Shown here piece by piece: positions 1-6,593 of a stretch of 64,000 nucleotides of DNA. This DNA is from a virus. The notes below the pieces were generated by a model. The model saw only the letters and a program-made list of their open reading frames with translations. It did not search any database and was not told the DNA's origin. The stretch's first letter is position 1. Every line of letters begins with the position of its first letter. The DNA is taken from positions 85,292 through 149,291 of IMG/VR virus record IMGVR_UViG_3300045919_000302; one strand, written 5' to 3'. Made by a program: the position numbers and the translations under genes.

Positions 1-820
1 CTGTGCCGTTCTCCCGCATCTGGTCGTACATCCGCCGGGTCTCGGTGCTGTCCGAATCGAGCCCCAAGTTATCGCAAAAGTCGTAGAAGCTTTCCTCGGC
101 GAGCCGGGCGTCTGTGCCCAGACCTCCGAGCACCCCGATGGCCGTGGGATTGCGCGGCTTGCCGGACTTATCGACATGAGCCTTACCCATGCTGAAGAAC
201 GCGCTCAGGGTCTTGCCCTTCATCGCCAGCCTTACGGACCAGTTGTTGGCCCAAGAGCTGTCTTCCATGTTCGGGTTCGAGTGGACCGGCAGACACTCAA
301 TCGAGATCCCGTTGCGCTCAGCGAGATTTTTCACTTGAGGAGCAGTGCTTTCCAGGGCCGAAACGATCGATCGAAGCTCCGCTAGAACCTCTCCTGGGAT
401 CTCCTCCATGAGCCACGCCTTGCCATATTTATAGGGCTGGCCTTCATGGATATACTCCTGGTCTGGGTTCAGGCCGGCATCGGCCAAAGCCTTAGATGCC
501 AAAGTGTAATAATCGGTGACACGTTTGGGCGTCTTGTCTGGATCGATACTCTTGAGGAAAGCCATCTGCCGAGGAGATCCAGCCCGCATGTCATTCAGGT
601 GGTAGAGATCCCAGATCTGGCAGAGCCGCACGATGTTCGGACTGTCCTTGAATCGGTCGCGGATCTCGTCCACAACCTGGCCACAGCTGATTGCGTCGGT
701 GCCTGACTTGTTCCAGACGGTACCCGAGATGCTCAACCGCGCATGGGTGAGTCGAATCTCGACAGACACGTCAGAGGAAAGATAGATCGGCTTAGCGGAC
801 AGAGGGGATGACTTATTCAT
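1..820 (-). CDS. conserved phage protein of unknown function, C-terminus cut by window edge
   Basis: The reading frame starts at ATG 820-818 and stays open for 273 codons to the left edge, so the C-terminus is missing. I do not know the function. The N-terminal half has CGQVVDEIRDRF and a helical stretch around WDLYHLNDMRAG; the middle has KAWLMEEIPGEVL; the later part has NPNMEDSSWANNW followed by LSAFFSMG. Motifs of this second type occur in unassigned proteins of many tailed phages (from memory of the family, not searched). The start codon overlaps the stop of the 30-codon gene upstream (ATGA), which supports the chosen start and suggests translational coupling. Confidence 0.8.
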   Translation of the reverse strand, partial: MNKSSPLSAKPIYLSSDVSVEIRLTHARLSISGTVWNKSGTDAISCGQVVDEIRDRFKDSPNIVRLCQIWDLYHLNDMRAGSPRQMAFLKSIDPDKTPKRVTDYYTLASKALADAGLNPDQEYIHEGQPYKYGKAWLMEEIPGEVLAELRSIVSALESTAPQVKNLAERNGISIECLPVHSNPNMEDSSWANNWSVRLAMKGKTLSAFFSMGKAHVDKSGKPRNPTAIGVLGGLGTDARLAEESFYDFCDNLGLDSDSTETRRMYDQMRENGT

Positions 821-909
821 GAGCGCTCCTTGATCAATTTGACGGTAGGCTTCTTCTGCTTCAGCTTTGTCCAAACTGAACGAGGAAGCCTGTACTGTTG
901 GGAGTCCAT
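817..909 (-). CDS. 30-residue basic peptide, translationally coupled to the next gene
   Basis: A very short gene reading MDSQQYRLPRSVWTK then a lysine-rich end. It has a strong Shine-Dalgarno (AAGGGAG, five bases before the ATG at 909-907) and its TGA overlaps the ATG of the downstream gene (ATGA at 820-817). The product has about one third basic residues and no recognisable domain. It may be a true small protein or mainly a leader that couples translation of the gene at 1-820. It is the first gene after the promoter-like motif at 943-960. Confidence 0.7.
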   Translation of the reverse strand: MDSQQYRLPRSVWTKLKQKKPTVKLIKERS

Positions 910-930
910 GAAAGTCTCCCTTGACGCAGA

Positions 931-960
931 GCATCTCACATAGCGTAATCAAAAGTCAAC
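931..960 (-). promoter_or_regulatory. promoter-like motif, copy 1 (degenerate)
   Basis: On the minus strand the sequence GTTGACTTTTGATTACGC (960-943) matches the 23-base motif found at 22682-22704 and 33397-33419 at most positions (GTT-AC-x-x-TTGATTAC). TTGACT could be a -35 box; 17 bases further is AGATGC, a poor -10. It lies 34 bases upstream of the start codon at 909. Promoter activity is inferred. Confidence 0.45.
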
Positions 961-1031
961 AATGACCAACGAACGATAAATATCTGTGTTTACAGCAGGA
1001 TAATCAAGCTGACGTAAAGCTATTTGTAAAG

Positions 1032-1487
1032 TCAGGCCGCCTGATCAAAGGCGTGATCATATACGCCATCCCAGCAATTCGGATCCGTTGGGCGATTGGC
1101 ATTCGGGACGGAAATTCGCTTGCCGCTCGCGGGAGGCGCGATGGCGAAATGAACCCATCCCTTGGTGTACCGGAAGTCCTCGAAGTAGAGGCCGAGCTTC
1201 TGCATCAGCGGGAGATTCGCGAGCACCCAGGCGCGGAGTTTTCCGTCCGGATCCGAGATGTCGCAGGCCAGGCCCTTCATGTGATTCGAGTGAGTAGCAG
1301 CCCCAGGAGTTGAGGAATTGATCGCGGCCGGACGCCAGCCTGAGTCCACGATCATGGGAAGACCGTAGGCCGCCCTTACGAGGTTCATTTGGATCAGGAG
1401 ACGATCCAGATTGGTGCTGATCTCAGCCGTATATTCCTGGGGGTATTGCTTATCCCGACCCTTGAGTAGCTCGTCTTTTAAAATCAC
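1032..1487 (-). CDS. peptidase M15-type endolysin / D,D-carboxypeptidase-like protein
   Basis: Zinc peptidase of the M15 family, expected to cut peptide cross-links of peptidoglycan and so a likely endolysin. In the 151-residue product the zinc ligands are visible as H69 and D76 (HMKGLACD) and H113 (WVHF), preceded by the family's SGWRP turn at residues 49-53. I chose the GTG at 1487-1485, because AAGGAGG lies five bases before it and the domain begins right there (VILKDELLKGRD); the in-frame ATG at 1634 would add 49 basic, low-complexity residues and overlap the upstream gene by 37 bases. Residues after about 130 are an extra tail. The nearest holin candidates are more than 39 kb away at 40763-45093. 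Confidence 0.85.
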   Translation of the reverse strand: MILKDELLKGRDKQYPQEYTAEISTNLDRLLIQMNLVRAAYGLPMIVDSGWRPAAINSSTPGAATHSNHMKGLACDISDPDGKLRAWVLANLPLMQKLGLYFEDFRYTKGWVHFAIAPPASGKRISVPNANRPTDPNCWDGVYDHAFDQAA

Positions 1488-1597
1488 CGTGGCCTCCTTG
1501 CATTTGCACCCAATTGAACTACGATCTAGGTATCGGCGTAAACGGATTTGCTTCGATAGCGGAGGCCGGTCACGGAAGATCTGGCCCCGCTCACTCG

Positions 1598-2467
1598 CTA
1601 GAACTTTCGCTCTCTTTCCATTCTCCTTAGGCATTCGAACCCGGTCTCTCCTGGGAGCATCTCATAGCCACAGCCGGTTGCGCCGCCTTTCCAGGATCCA
1701 GTTTCTTCTCCCACCTCTTGGTCGAATTCCACAGAGATCGAACGCTCAACCTTTTTCGGTCCAAATCGAAAGGGAAGCTTATGGAATATTTTCCACCGCC
1801 ACTCACGCTCCTCGATGTGGAACTTCACCTTCCTGTACTGGATCTCTCCGCTCTTCAGCGTATACGTGTAGTTCCCAAGAAAGATGGCCCGGTGGTCCGG
1901 AAAGTCTTCGTCTTTGAAGTCGAAGTACCCTACCTTGGGATTTTTCTTTCTCTCCTTACGAATGGCCTGGCACCGCTGCTCATAGGTGGACATGTTCCAT
2001 TTGCCGTCAGCGGTCAGTACGACGTGCCTGACGCTCGCGCCCCAGTCCCACGGGAAATGGAAGTGCTTGCTGTAGCCGTACTTCTTTTTGTCGCTTCCAC
2101 TTGCGGCGCAGGTGTGGCCCCAGTGCCAAACGAAGGTGTCCTTGTATGAGTAAAACCCCCAATCTCTGCCATGCGAGTCCTCAAACCATCTCGGGTTCTG
2201 GACCTCTCCGCGCTTGAACCATCCAATGGCCCACCTCTTCGGAAGGAGTCTGTGAAAGGTCAGGTAGAGAGAGCAGCCAAGAATGGCGACAGCCAACTGG
2301 ACCGCACGATCGTCCTGGCCACCCAGAGTGACCATGCACCTGACGAGCGGGTCCGCCCTCTTCCGGCTGATGTGATACTCCCATCGCCAACTGTTCGCCC
2401 AGCCGCGCCAGTGGCTGATGCTACTCTTGCGACTGTTTGGATGATCCAGCAGGTTCTGTGATCTCAT
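1598..2467 (-). CDS. conserved phage protein of unknown function
   Basis: A 289-residue protein, rich in Trp, Phe and basic residues, without a domain I can assign to a reaction. The C-terminal motif GYEMLPGETGFECLRRME is one I recognise from unassigned proteins in several phage groups, which supports it as a genuine gene. The ATG at 2467 overlaps the stop of the ParB-like gene (ATGA), so the two are probably co-translated. It ends in TAG, which shows that amber is used as a normal stop in this genome. The 110 bases between its end and the endolysin start hold no gene that I can see. Confidence 0.8.
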   Translation of the reverse strand: MRSQNLLDHPNSRKSSISHWRGWANSWRWEYHISRKRADPLVRCMVTLGGQDDRAVQLAVAILGCSLYLTFHRLLPKRWAIGWFKRGEVQNPRWFEDSHGRDWGFYSYKDTFVWHWGHTCAASGSDKKKYGYSKHFHFPWDWGASVRHVVLTADGKWNMSTYEQRCQAIRKERKKNPKVGYFDFKDEDFPDHRAIFLGNYTYTLKSGEIQYRKVKFHIEEREWRWKIFHKLPFRFGPKKVERSISVEFDQEVGEETGSWKGGATGCGYEMLPGETGFECLRRMERERKF

Positions 2468-3222
2468 TTGGTCATCTCCGCCAGAGTTTTGATCAGAGCG
2501 GGCTCCAGGTACTCGTTGATGTTTCTGTTCTGCTCTGAAGCGAGCCTCGACAGAGTTTTGATCGCTTCGAACACGTTGTCGTTCGCGTTGAGCAGGACGG
2601 TTTCACTCTTGCCGTTCATGAAGATCACGCAGCCGTGGGTCACCATCTCGGCATGGTTTTTCATGATGCGCTGAACGCTTTTGGCAAACTTATCGAAGCT
2701 GCCACCAGCTCTCTCCTCGGCTTTCTCGATCTGGCTTTCCACGTCGTGACCGAGACCCTTCATCTCCTTCTTGACGCTCTTGGTGAGCTTCTTCCATAGA
2801 CTCTTGTCCGTCACGGCGAAGATGTCCTGGAGCTTTTCGGTTCCGAACTTCTGCGAAAGACGCTCATAGTCCTTCATGAACTTCTCTGGGTTCTGAGATC
2901 CCCGGAGAACGTTCAGGCGGAAGGCCACGAGCCCAAAGAGATCCTGATCGGACCACTTCTCGTCGGTGTGAACGACGGCCGGCACGTAGGTCATCCCCGC
3001 GATCTTGGCGGCCTTATACCGGTGCTCACCCCCAAGGATGATGTACTTCCCGTCCTGGGTGGGAACCACGTTGATCGGATCCAAGAAGCCGACATCCCGG
3101 ATCTCCTCCACCAGGCGCTGAAGCGTGGTCTCGGACATTTCGTTGATGTTGTGCGGATTCAGCACCAGGGCATCGACGTGGATGTCCACCGTCTTGAGAG
3201 AGCTTTCCTTGGTCATCTCCAT
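2464..3222 (-). CDS. ParB/Srx-fold nuclease-like protein
   Basis: The N-terminal ~100 residues form a ParB N-terminal-like domain: NPHN at 22-25, the GEHRYKAAK signature at 65-73, and the strands around VDIHVDALVL and DPINVV. In ParB-type proteins this fold binds and hydrolyses CTP or acts as a nuclease. The C-terminal part is helical and has no ParB DNA-binding HTH that I can recognise. No ParA gene is present in the window, so a role in partition is doubtful; phage proteins with this fold often act in DNA modification or regulation. ATG 3222 overlaps the stop of the upstream gene by one base (TGATG). Confidence 0.85.
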   Translation of the reverse strand: MEMTKESSLKTVDIHVDALVLNPHNINEMSETTLQRLVEEIRDVGFLDPINVVPTQDGKYIILGGEHRYKAAKIAGMTYVPAVVHTDEKWSDQDLFGLVAFRLNVLRGSQNPEKFMKDYERLSQKFGTEKLQDIFAVTDKSLWKKLTKSVKKEMKGLGHDVESQIEKAEERAGGSFDKFAKSVQRIMKNHAEMVTHGCVIFMNGKSETVLLNANDNVFEAIKTLSRLASEQNRNINEYLEPALIKTLAEMTK

Positions 3223-4025
3223 CAGAGCACCTGATTGCCGTCGGCATCGTGGGCCGTGAGCTTCAGACTGAACACGCTCGCGTACCGACGGAGAGCCTGA
3301 AGGGCGAAGTCGATCCCCTCTGCCTCGAAGTCATTGGACCCGAGGAACTCCGCGCAGGCCAGGGCAATACACTCGGCGTTGCTCTGGATCTGGGGATTGA
3401 CCGATTTGATCTTGTCGATCGTCTGGCAGACCACCATGTAGGACTCGTGCTGAAACTGGTAGGTGATCGACTTGAGTTGATGTTCGACCGGCGTGCCTTT
3501 CACCGCGTCCTCGTTCGCCAGGGCCTGGTCCGGCTCGTTCGGCACCATCGAGGTCAGGTAACCCTTCACTTCTTTCTTGAGATCATCGGCCGTCAGGAGC
3601 TTGGCCTTCTCGACCCAGGTATCCACGTTCTCTTCGGTGACGACGCGGGTAAGGTCCTTGAGTTTGTCCCAGCCCACTTCCTTCACCTTACCGAGAAGCT
3701 GCTCGTTCTTCCCGAAGTGGAGCCAGATGTCGGCCAGGTACTTGGCCTTCGTATATTTGATGCCGAGTTCCCGGTTCGCGTACTCCTTGAAGGTCGCGTA
3801 ACCCCAACTCTCGTACCGATTCTGAACCCGTGCTGCGTGAAGGAGCATAGCCAACTCAAGGTAGTTCTCCTTGATATTGTTACAGAGAGACAGGATCCGA
3901 CGACGATGATCATCGCTGGAGATGTCCAGCTGCTTCTCCTTTTCCATTAGCACCACGGGCTGGGTGTCGGGAATAAAGTCTTCAACCAGTTCAACATCAA
4001 CCACTTCATTTTTTCTTTTCGTCAT
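3222..4025 (-). CDS. helical protein resembling DUF3102-type phage/mobile-element proteins
   Basis: A 267-residue acidic-start protein. Residues 40-150 are helical with a segment of the type GYATFKEYANRELGIKYTKAK, seen in proteins from phages and mobile elements in which a predicted HTH follows 'F-K-E-Y'. The function is unknown; DNA binding is an inference. I start it at ATG 4025, where it overlaps the nuclease stop (ATGA) and has GGGGAAGG before it; an in-frame ATG at 4097 would lie inside the nuclease gene. It sits directly before the ParB-like gene, suggesting that the two work together. Confidence 0.75.
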   Translation of the reverse strand: MTKRKNEVVDVELVEDFIPDTQPVVLMEKEKQLDISSDDHRRRILSLCNNIKENYLELAMLLHAARVQNRYESWGYATFKEYANRELGIKYTKAKYLADIWLHFGKNEQLLGKVKEVGWDKLKDLTRVVTEENVDTWVEKAKLLTADDLKKEVKGYLTSMVPNEPDQALANEDAVKGTPVEHQLKSITYQFQHESYMVVCQTIDKIKSVNPQIQSNAECIALACAEFLGSNDFEAEGIDFALQALRRYASVFSLKLTAHDADGNQVL

Positions 4026-4858
4026 ACCTTCCCCTTTTGGAAACACAGATTTCTTACCGGACAAGCCTTTGCTCGTGAGCAAGAGGCGGAATCGCAAACC
4101 TCTCTTGGCGGAACAATTTTGGTCCTCATTCCCTCGCGGGCCAGAGCCAGGGCTTCGAGCGCCTTTTCTATAACCGCAGGATCGTATTTCACCTCGAACA
4201 TCGCAAGCAGAGACTCATCCTTATCCATGTAAAGAATGATTCCCTCCTTAAGCCCGGTGAGCCACATGTAGAGCTGGGTTTGAAGGACGTGGGCTGGCTG
4301 CGGCCGACGCTTCATGTCCGCCACGAGCTTGAACTGCATGGCGTTGCAGGTCTTCAGCTCAAGGACTTTCTTTTTCTTCCCAATCCGGAGAATGCCGTCC
4401 ACGTGGGCAGTCACCCCGTGAAGTAGATCAGCGGGCTCGATCTCAATGTAAAAGAAGTCGGTTCCCTGGCACTGTCCAGTCGGGCACTCCAGCCCGCAAG
4501 TCTTTGGCCTGAGAGAATCCTTGTGAACTCGGTGACATCTCCGGCAGAGCCAGTGGCCCTCAAGCCAGCCCCACTGACCGAACCATTCGTTCTGAGCCAG
4601 GGTATGAAAGGCTTTGCCGATGTCGAAGATCCTGCGGAGTCGGGGCTCGATCTTCTCGACCTTACTGATCTGATGGATATGCCTGAGTACCTCCTCCCGT
4701 GGGCAAAGCTTGACGAGCCTTGAGACCCGGTAGGTCTGATCCGCCGTCGGGGGTGGTATGACCTCCTCCGAAGCAAGCTTCAGGTTCATCTCCTGGATGA
4801 GATCAAAAAATGGTTCGGGCTCTTCGAACGCCGCCCGTAGTGCATCTGCAAGAGCCAT
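4022..4858 (-). CDS. PD-(D/E)XK nuclease, RecB/Cas4-like
   Basis: A DNA exonuclease-like protein of the RecB/Cas4 superfamily, 278 residues. Visible motifs: GKAFH (H85), HVDG (D154), LELKT (E167, K169) and QTQLYMW (Q193). The C-terminus has four cysteines (C255, C260, C266, C272) in the spacing expected for a 4Fe-4S cluster as in Cas4 and AddB-type nucleases. A second cysteine group (C105, C108, C121, C125, C130) is inserted before the active site and may bind zinc. The context of recombination and replication genes suggests DNA end processing in phage recombination. No Cas1/Cas2 or CRISPR array accompanies it. Confidence 0.9.
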   Translation of the reverse strand: MALADALRAAFEEPEPFFDLIQEMNLKLASEEVIPPPTADQTYRVSRLVKLCPREEVLRHIHQISKVEKIEPRLRRIFDIGKAFHTLAQNEWFGQWGWLEGHWLCRRCHRVHKDSLRPKTCGLECPTGQCQGTDFFYIEIEPADLLHGVTAHVDGILRIGKKKKVLELKTCNAMQFKLVADMKRRPQPAHVLQTQLYMWLTGLKEGIILYMDKDESLLAMFEVKYDPAVIEKALEALALAREGMRTKIVPPREVCDSASCSRAKACPVRNLCFQKGKV

Positions 4859-4860
4859 AG

Positions 4861-5448
4861 TTATAGCAGCCGCAAGCGCTGCATCTCCTTACGCCATTTG
4901 TCTTTGTTTTCCATGAACAGCCCGGCCACCGTCACGTAGTAGTTGATCCGTTTGATGAGCCTGTCGGTTGGTGGCGCGGAATTGCCGCCAAGCTCCGTCC
5001 AAATTTTGATGAAGGCTTGCTTCACCTTCTTGGTCTTCAGTTCCTTGGCCGTCTCGACGATCTCCTCGTCCATCTTCTGGCAGTACTTCTTCATCTCGTC
5101 CAGACCTGGAACCGTAAGGCCGACGGCCTGGATCCTGCCGAACTCTCGATACGTCTTCAAGATCGCATCAATATGTGCCGGATCCGCGTGAATAAGGTCC
5201 AACAACTGGTCAATCCGGAGTGTAAGCTTTTCGTCATGTTTCCACTCCAGGCTGCCAGTCACGGCAATATCCAAACCATCCGGCCTCTTTATAATGAAGT
5301 ATTTGTCCATCAACTGAATTCGGATATCGTCACAGTCCCAATAGGTGAACCTCACCTCTGAGCACCGCTTCGAAAGAGCCCGATCACGCTGCCGCAACTT
5401 CTGGGCGGCATTGCGAATCAGCTGAGGAACATCTACCTCAACGGTCAC
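4861..5448 (-). CDS. uncharacterised protein in recombination cluster
   Basis: A 195-residue, highly charged protein; the second half (from about residue 110) is predicted by eye to be mostly helical and basic at the very end (KWRKEMQRLRLL). No known domain. The GTG at 5448 overlaps the upstream stop (GTGA). It lies between a small protein and the RecB/Cas4-like nuclease, two bases from the latter, so a part in recombination is possible but only inferred from place. Confidence 0.7.
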   Translation of the reverse strand: MTVEVDVPQLIRNAAQKLRQRDRALSKRCSEVRFTYWDCDDIRIQLMDKYFIIKRPDGLDIAVTGSLEWKHDEKLTLRIDQLLDLIHADPAHIDAILKTYREFGRIQAVGLTVPGLDEMKKYCQKMDEEIVETAKELKTKKVKQAFIKIWTELGGNSAPPTDRLIKRINYYVTVAGLFMENKDKWRKEMQRLRLL

Positions 5449-5852
5449 AGCGTTCCCTTCATCTTGAGGAGTTCGACAACCTCAATCTTCATCTTCGATT
5501 CGCAATAGCCCCGGGCAAATTCGTAAGACTCGTCAATCTCCTTCTGAACCTCGGGAGTGACCTTCTTGCCGACGGGGAGGTGAATGCTGACGCCAACCTT
5601 CCCCATGTTGTAGTTCCCGAGCGATATCGTCGCCCCCATGTCCATCGAGATGTGGATCAAACCCTCATCCTCGATGGCCACTCTGGCGACCTCAGTCTGC
5701 TCGGACTTTAAGACCTTCTGGGTCGGGACCTTCTCGCCATCTATGTACTCGGTCTTGTCAATGGTCACTTCGGTGGTTGCCTTAGCTCCGGCCGACTTGA
5801 TCTCCTTGGGCTTGTTCGCGAGCAAGACTGTCAGATCGGTACTCTTCGTCAT
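5445..5852 (-). CDS. small conserved phage protein in recombination cluster
   Basis: A 135-residue protein. Its second half has alternating strands (EVARVAIEDEGLIHISMDMG ... KVGVSIHLPVG) followed by a helix with YEFARGYCE, a layout I associate with unassigned phage proteins found close to recombination genes. It has one cysteine and no catalytic motif. ATG 5852 overlaps the Gp157-like stop (ATGA). Confidence 0.7.
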   Translation of the reverse strand: MTKSTDLTVLLANKPKEIKSAGAKATTEVTIDKTEYIDGEKVPTQKVLKSEQTEVARVAIEDEGLIHISMDMGATISLGNYNMGKVGVSIHLPVGKKVTPEVQKEIDESYEFARGYCESKMKIEVVELLKMKGTL

Positions 5853-6547
5853 TGGGCCTCCACGAGCTTGGGCTTCGCCTTGCCGGGGGTAACGCGAAGA
5901 TGGGTGCCCTTCTCCAGACGGGCTCCGGGGACCGCCTTCGGATCTACCTTCAGGGCGGTCTCGATTGCCGACTTGCTGTGCTCAAGGGAGAACAACTTCT
6001 CAGCAACGCCACGCTCTTCCTTCGTCAGCTCCAGGCGATAGAAGACGTTCGCGCCCTTCTCAGCCTCGGTCAGATCCTTCCGGAACTCGACGACGCGACC
6101 GAGCTTCGCACCAATCCAGAACTGGATCATCTCTTCGTCGTAGGCGAAGGACTCGGTGAAGCTGACCTTCATGAAGCCGGTCGGGACCAGAGCTGCGTCG
6201 TCGATGATCGTGCTCGCCCTGGAGTTGTTTTGAACGCGGATGTCCCAGGAGTCTCCGTGGAGCTTCCCGCCGGCAGCCACTGCGGCCTCCTTCATGAGAT
6301 CCTCGGTGCGCTCATACATCTCCTGAAGGTAAGCGGCCTGGGCCTTGGCGGCGACGATGCCGGCTTCTAGTCCCGCCCGGAACCGGGCCGCCTGGTCCAC
6401 CTTACCGCGCAGGAGGAGGTCCGCGACCTCGCCCAGCTCCTGGACTTCATCGGGGAGGGTGCTGCCGTCTTCGGCCGATTTCTTTTCGAGGTCCGCTTTG
6501 TACTGGACCAGATCCTTCAACGTGATTCCTTTTTTCAACTCAAGCAT
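5849..6547 (-). CDS. Siphovirus Gp157-like protein
   Basis: Matches the layout of the Gp157 family, a phage protein of unclear role linked to DNA metabolism: a long coiled-coil region (residues 65-95), then RVQNNSRASTIIDDAALVP, where family members have a strand and '(V/I)IDD..IP', and finally ALKVDPKAVPGARLEKG, the family's 'lk.G..VpGa.l' ending. It is 232 residues, longer than many members. The Shine-Dalgarno AAAGGGAAG precedes the ATG at 6547. Directly upstream lies hairpin repeat A (6562-6590). Confidence 0.8.
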   Translation of the reverse strand: MLELKKGITLKDLVQYKADLEKKSAEDGSTLPDEVQELGEVADLLLRGKVDQAARFRAGLEAGIVAAKAQAAYLQEMYERTEDLMKEAAVAAGGKLHGDSWDIRVQNNSRASTIIDDAALVPTGFMKVSFTESFAYDEEMIQFWIGAKLGRVVEFRKDLTEAEKGANVFYRLELTKEERGVAEKLFSLEHSKSAIETALKVDPKAVPGARLEKGTHLRVTPGKAKPKLVEAQ

Positions 6548-6561
6548 CTTCTTCCCTTTCG

Positions 6562-6590
6562 TTCGGGGGCCAAGAACCTGGCACCCGTAA
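6562..6590. repeat. dispersed 28-base interrupted palindrome, copy A
   Basis: TTCGGGGGCCAAGAACCTGGCACCCGTAA read on the plus strand would form a hairpin with arms CGGG-GCCA and TGGC-CCCG around a short loop. It resembles copies at 17388-17416, 30618-30645 and 39801-39828. It fills the gap between the helicase stop and the Gp157 leader. It lacks a following T-run, so it is not a typical terminator. Confidence 0.6.
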
Positions 6591-6593
6591 GTT

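Noticed and set aside
1488-1634. N-terminal extension of the M15 peptidase to ATG 1634
   Set aside because: It would overlap the upstream gene by 37 bases and add basic low-complexity residues; AAGGAGG with GTG 1487 fits the domain start.
1488-1670. tRNA-like fragments (GGGTTCGAATGCC on the minus strand; GTAGTTCAATTGG nearby)
   Set aside because: The stems that should flank the T-loop and D-loop do not pair, and no acceptor stem can be formed. No tRNA gene could be supported in the window by eye.
2014-2226. Minus-strand frame inside the conserved gene at 1598 (and many similar frames throughout)
   Set aside because: Arg/Ser/Thr-rich shadows of real genes without ribosome sites or recognisable motifs.
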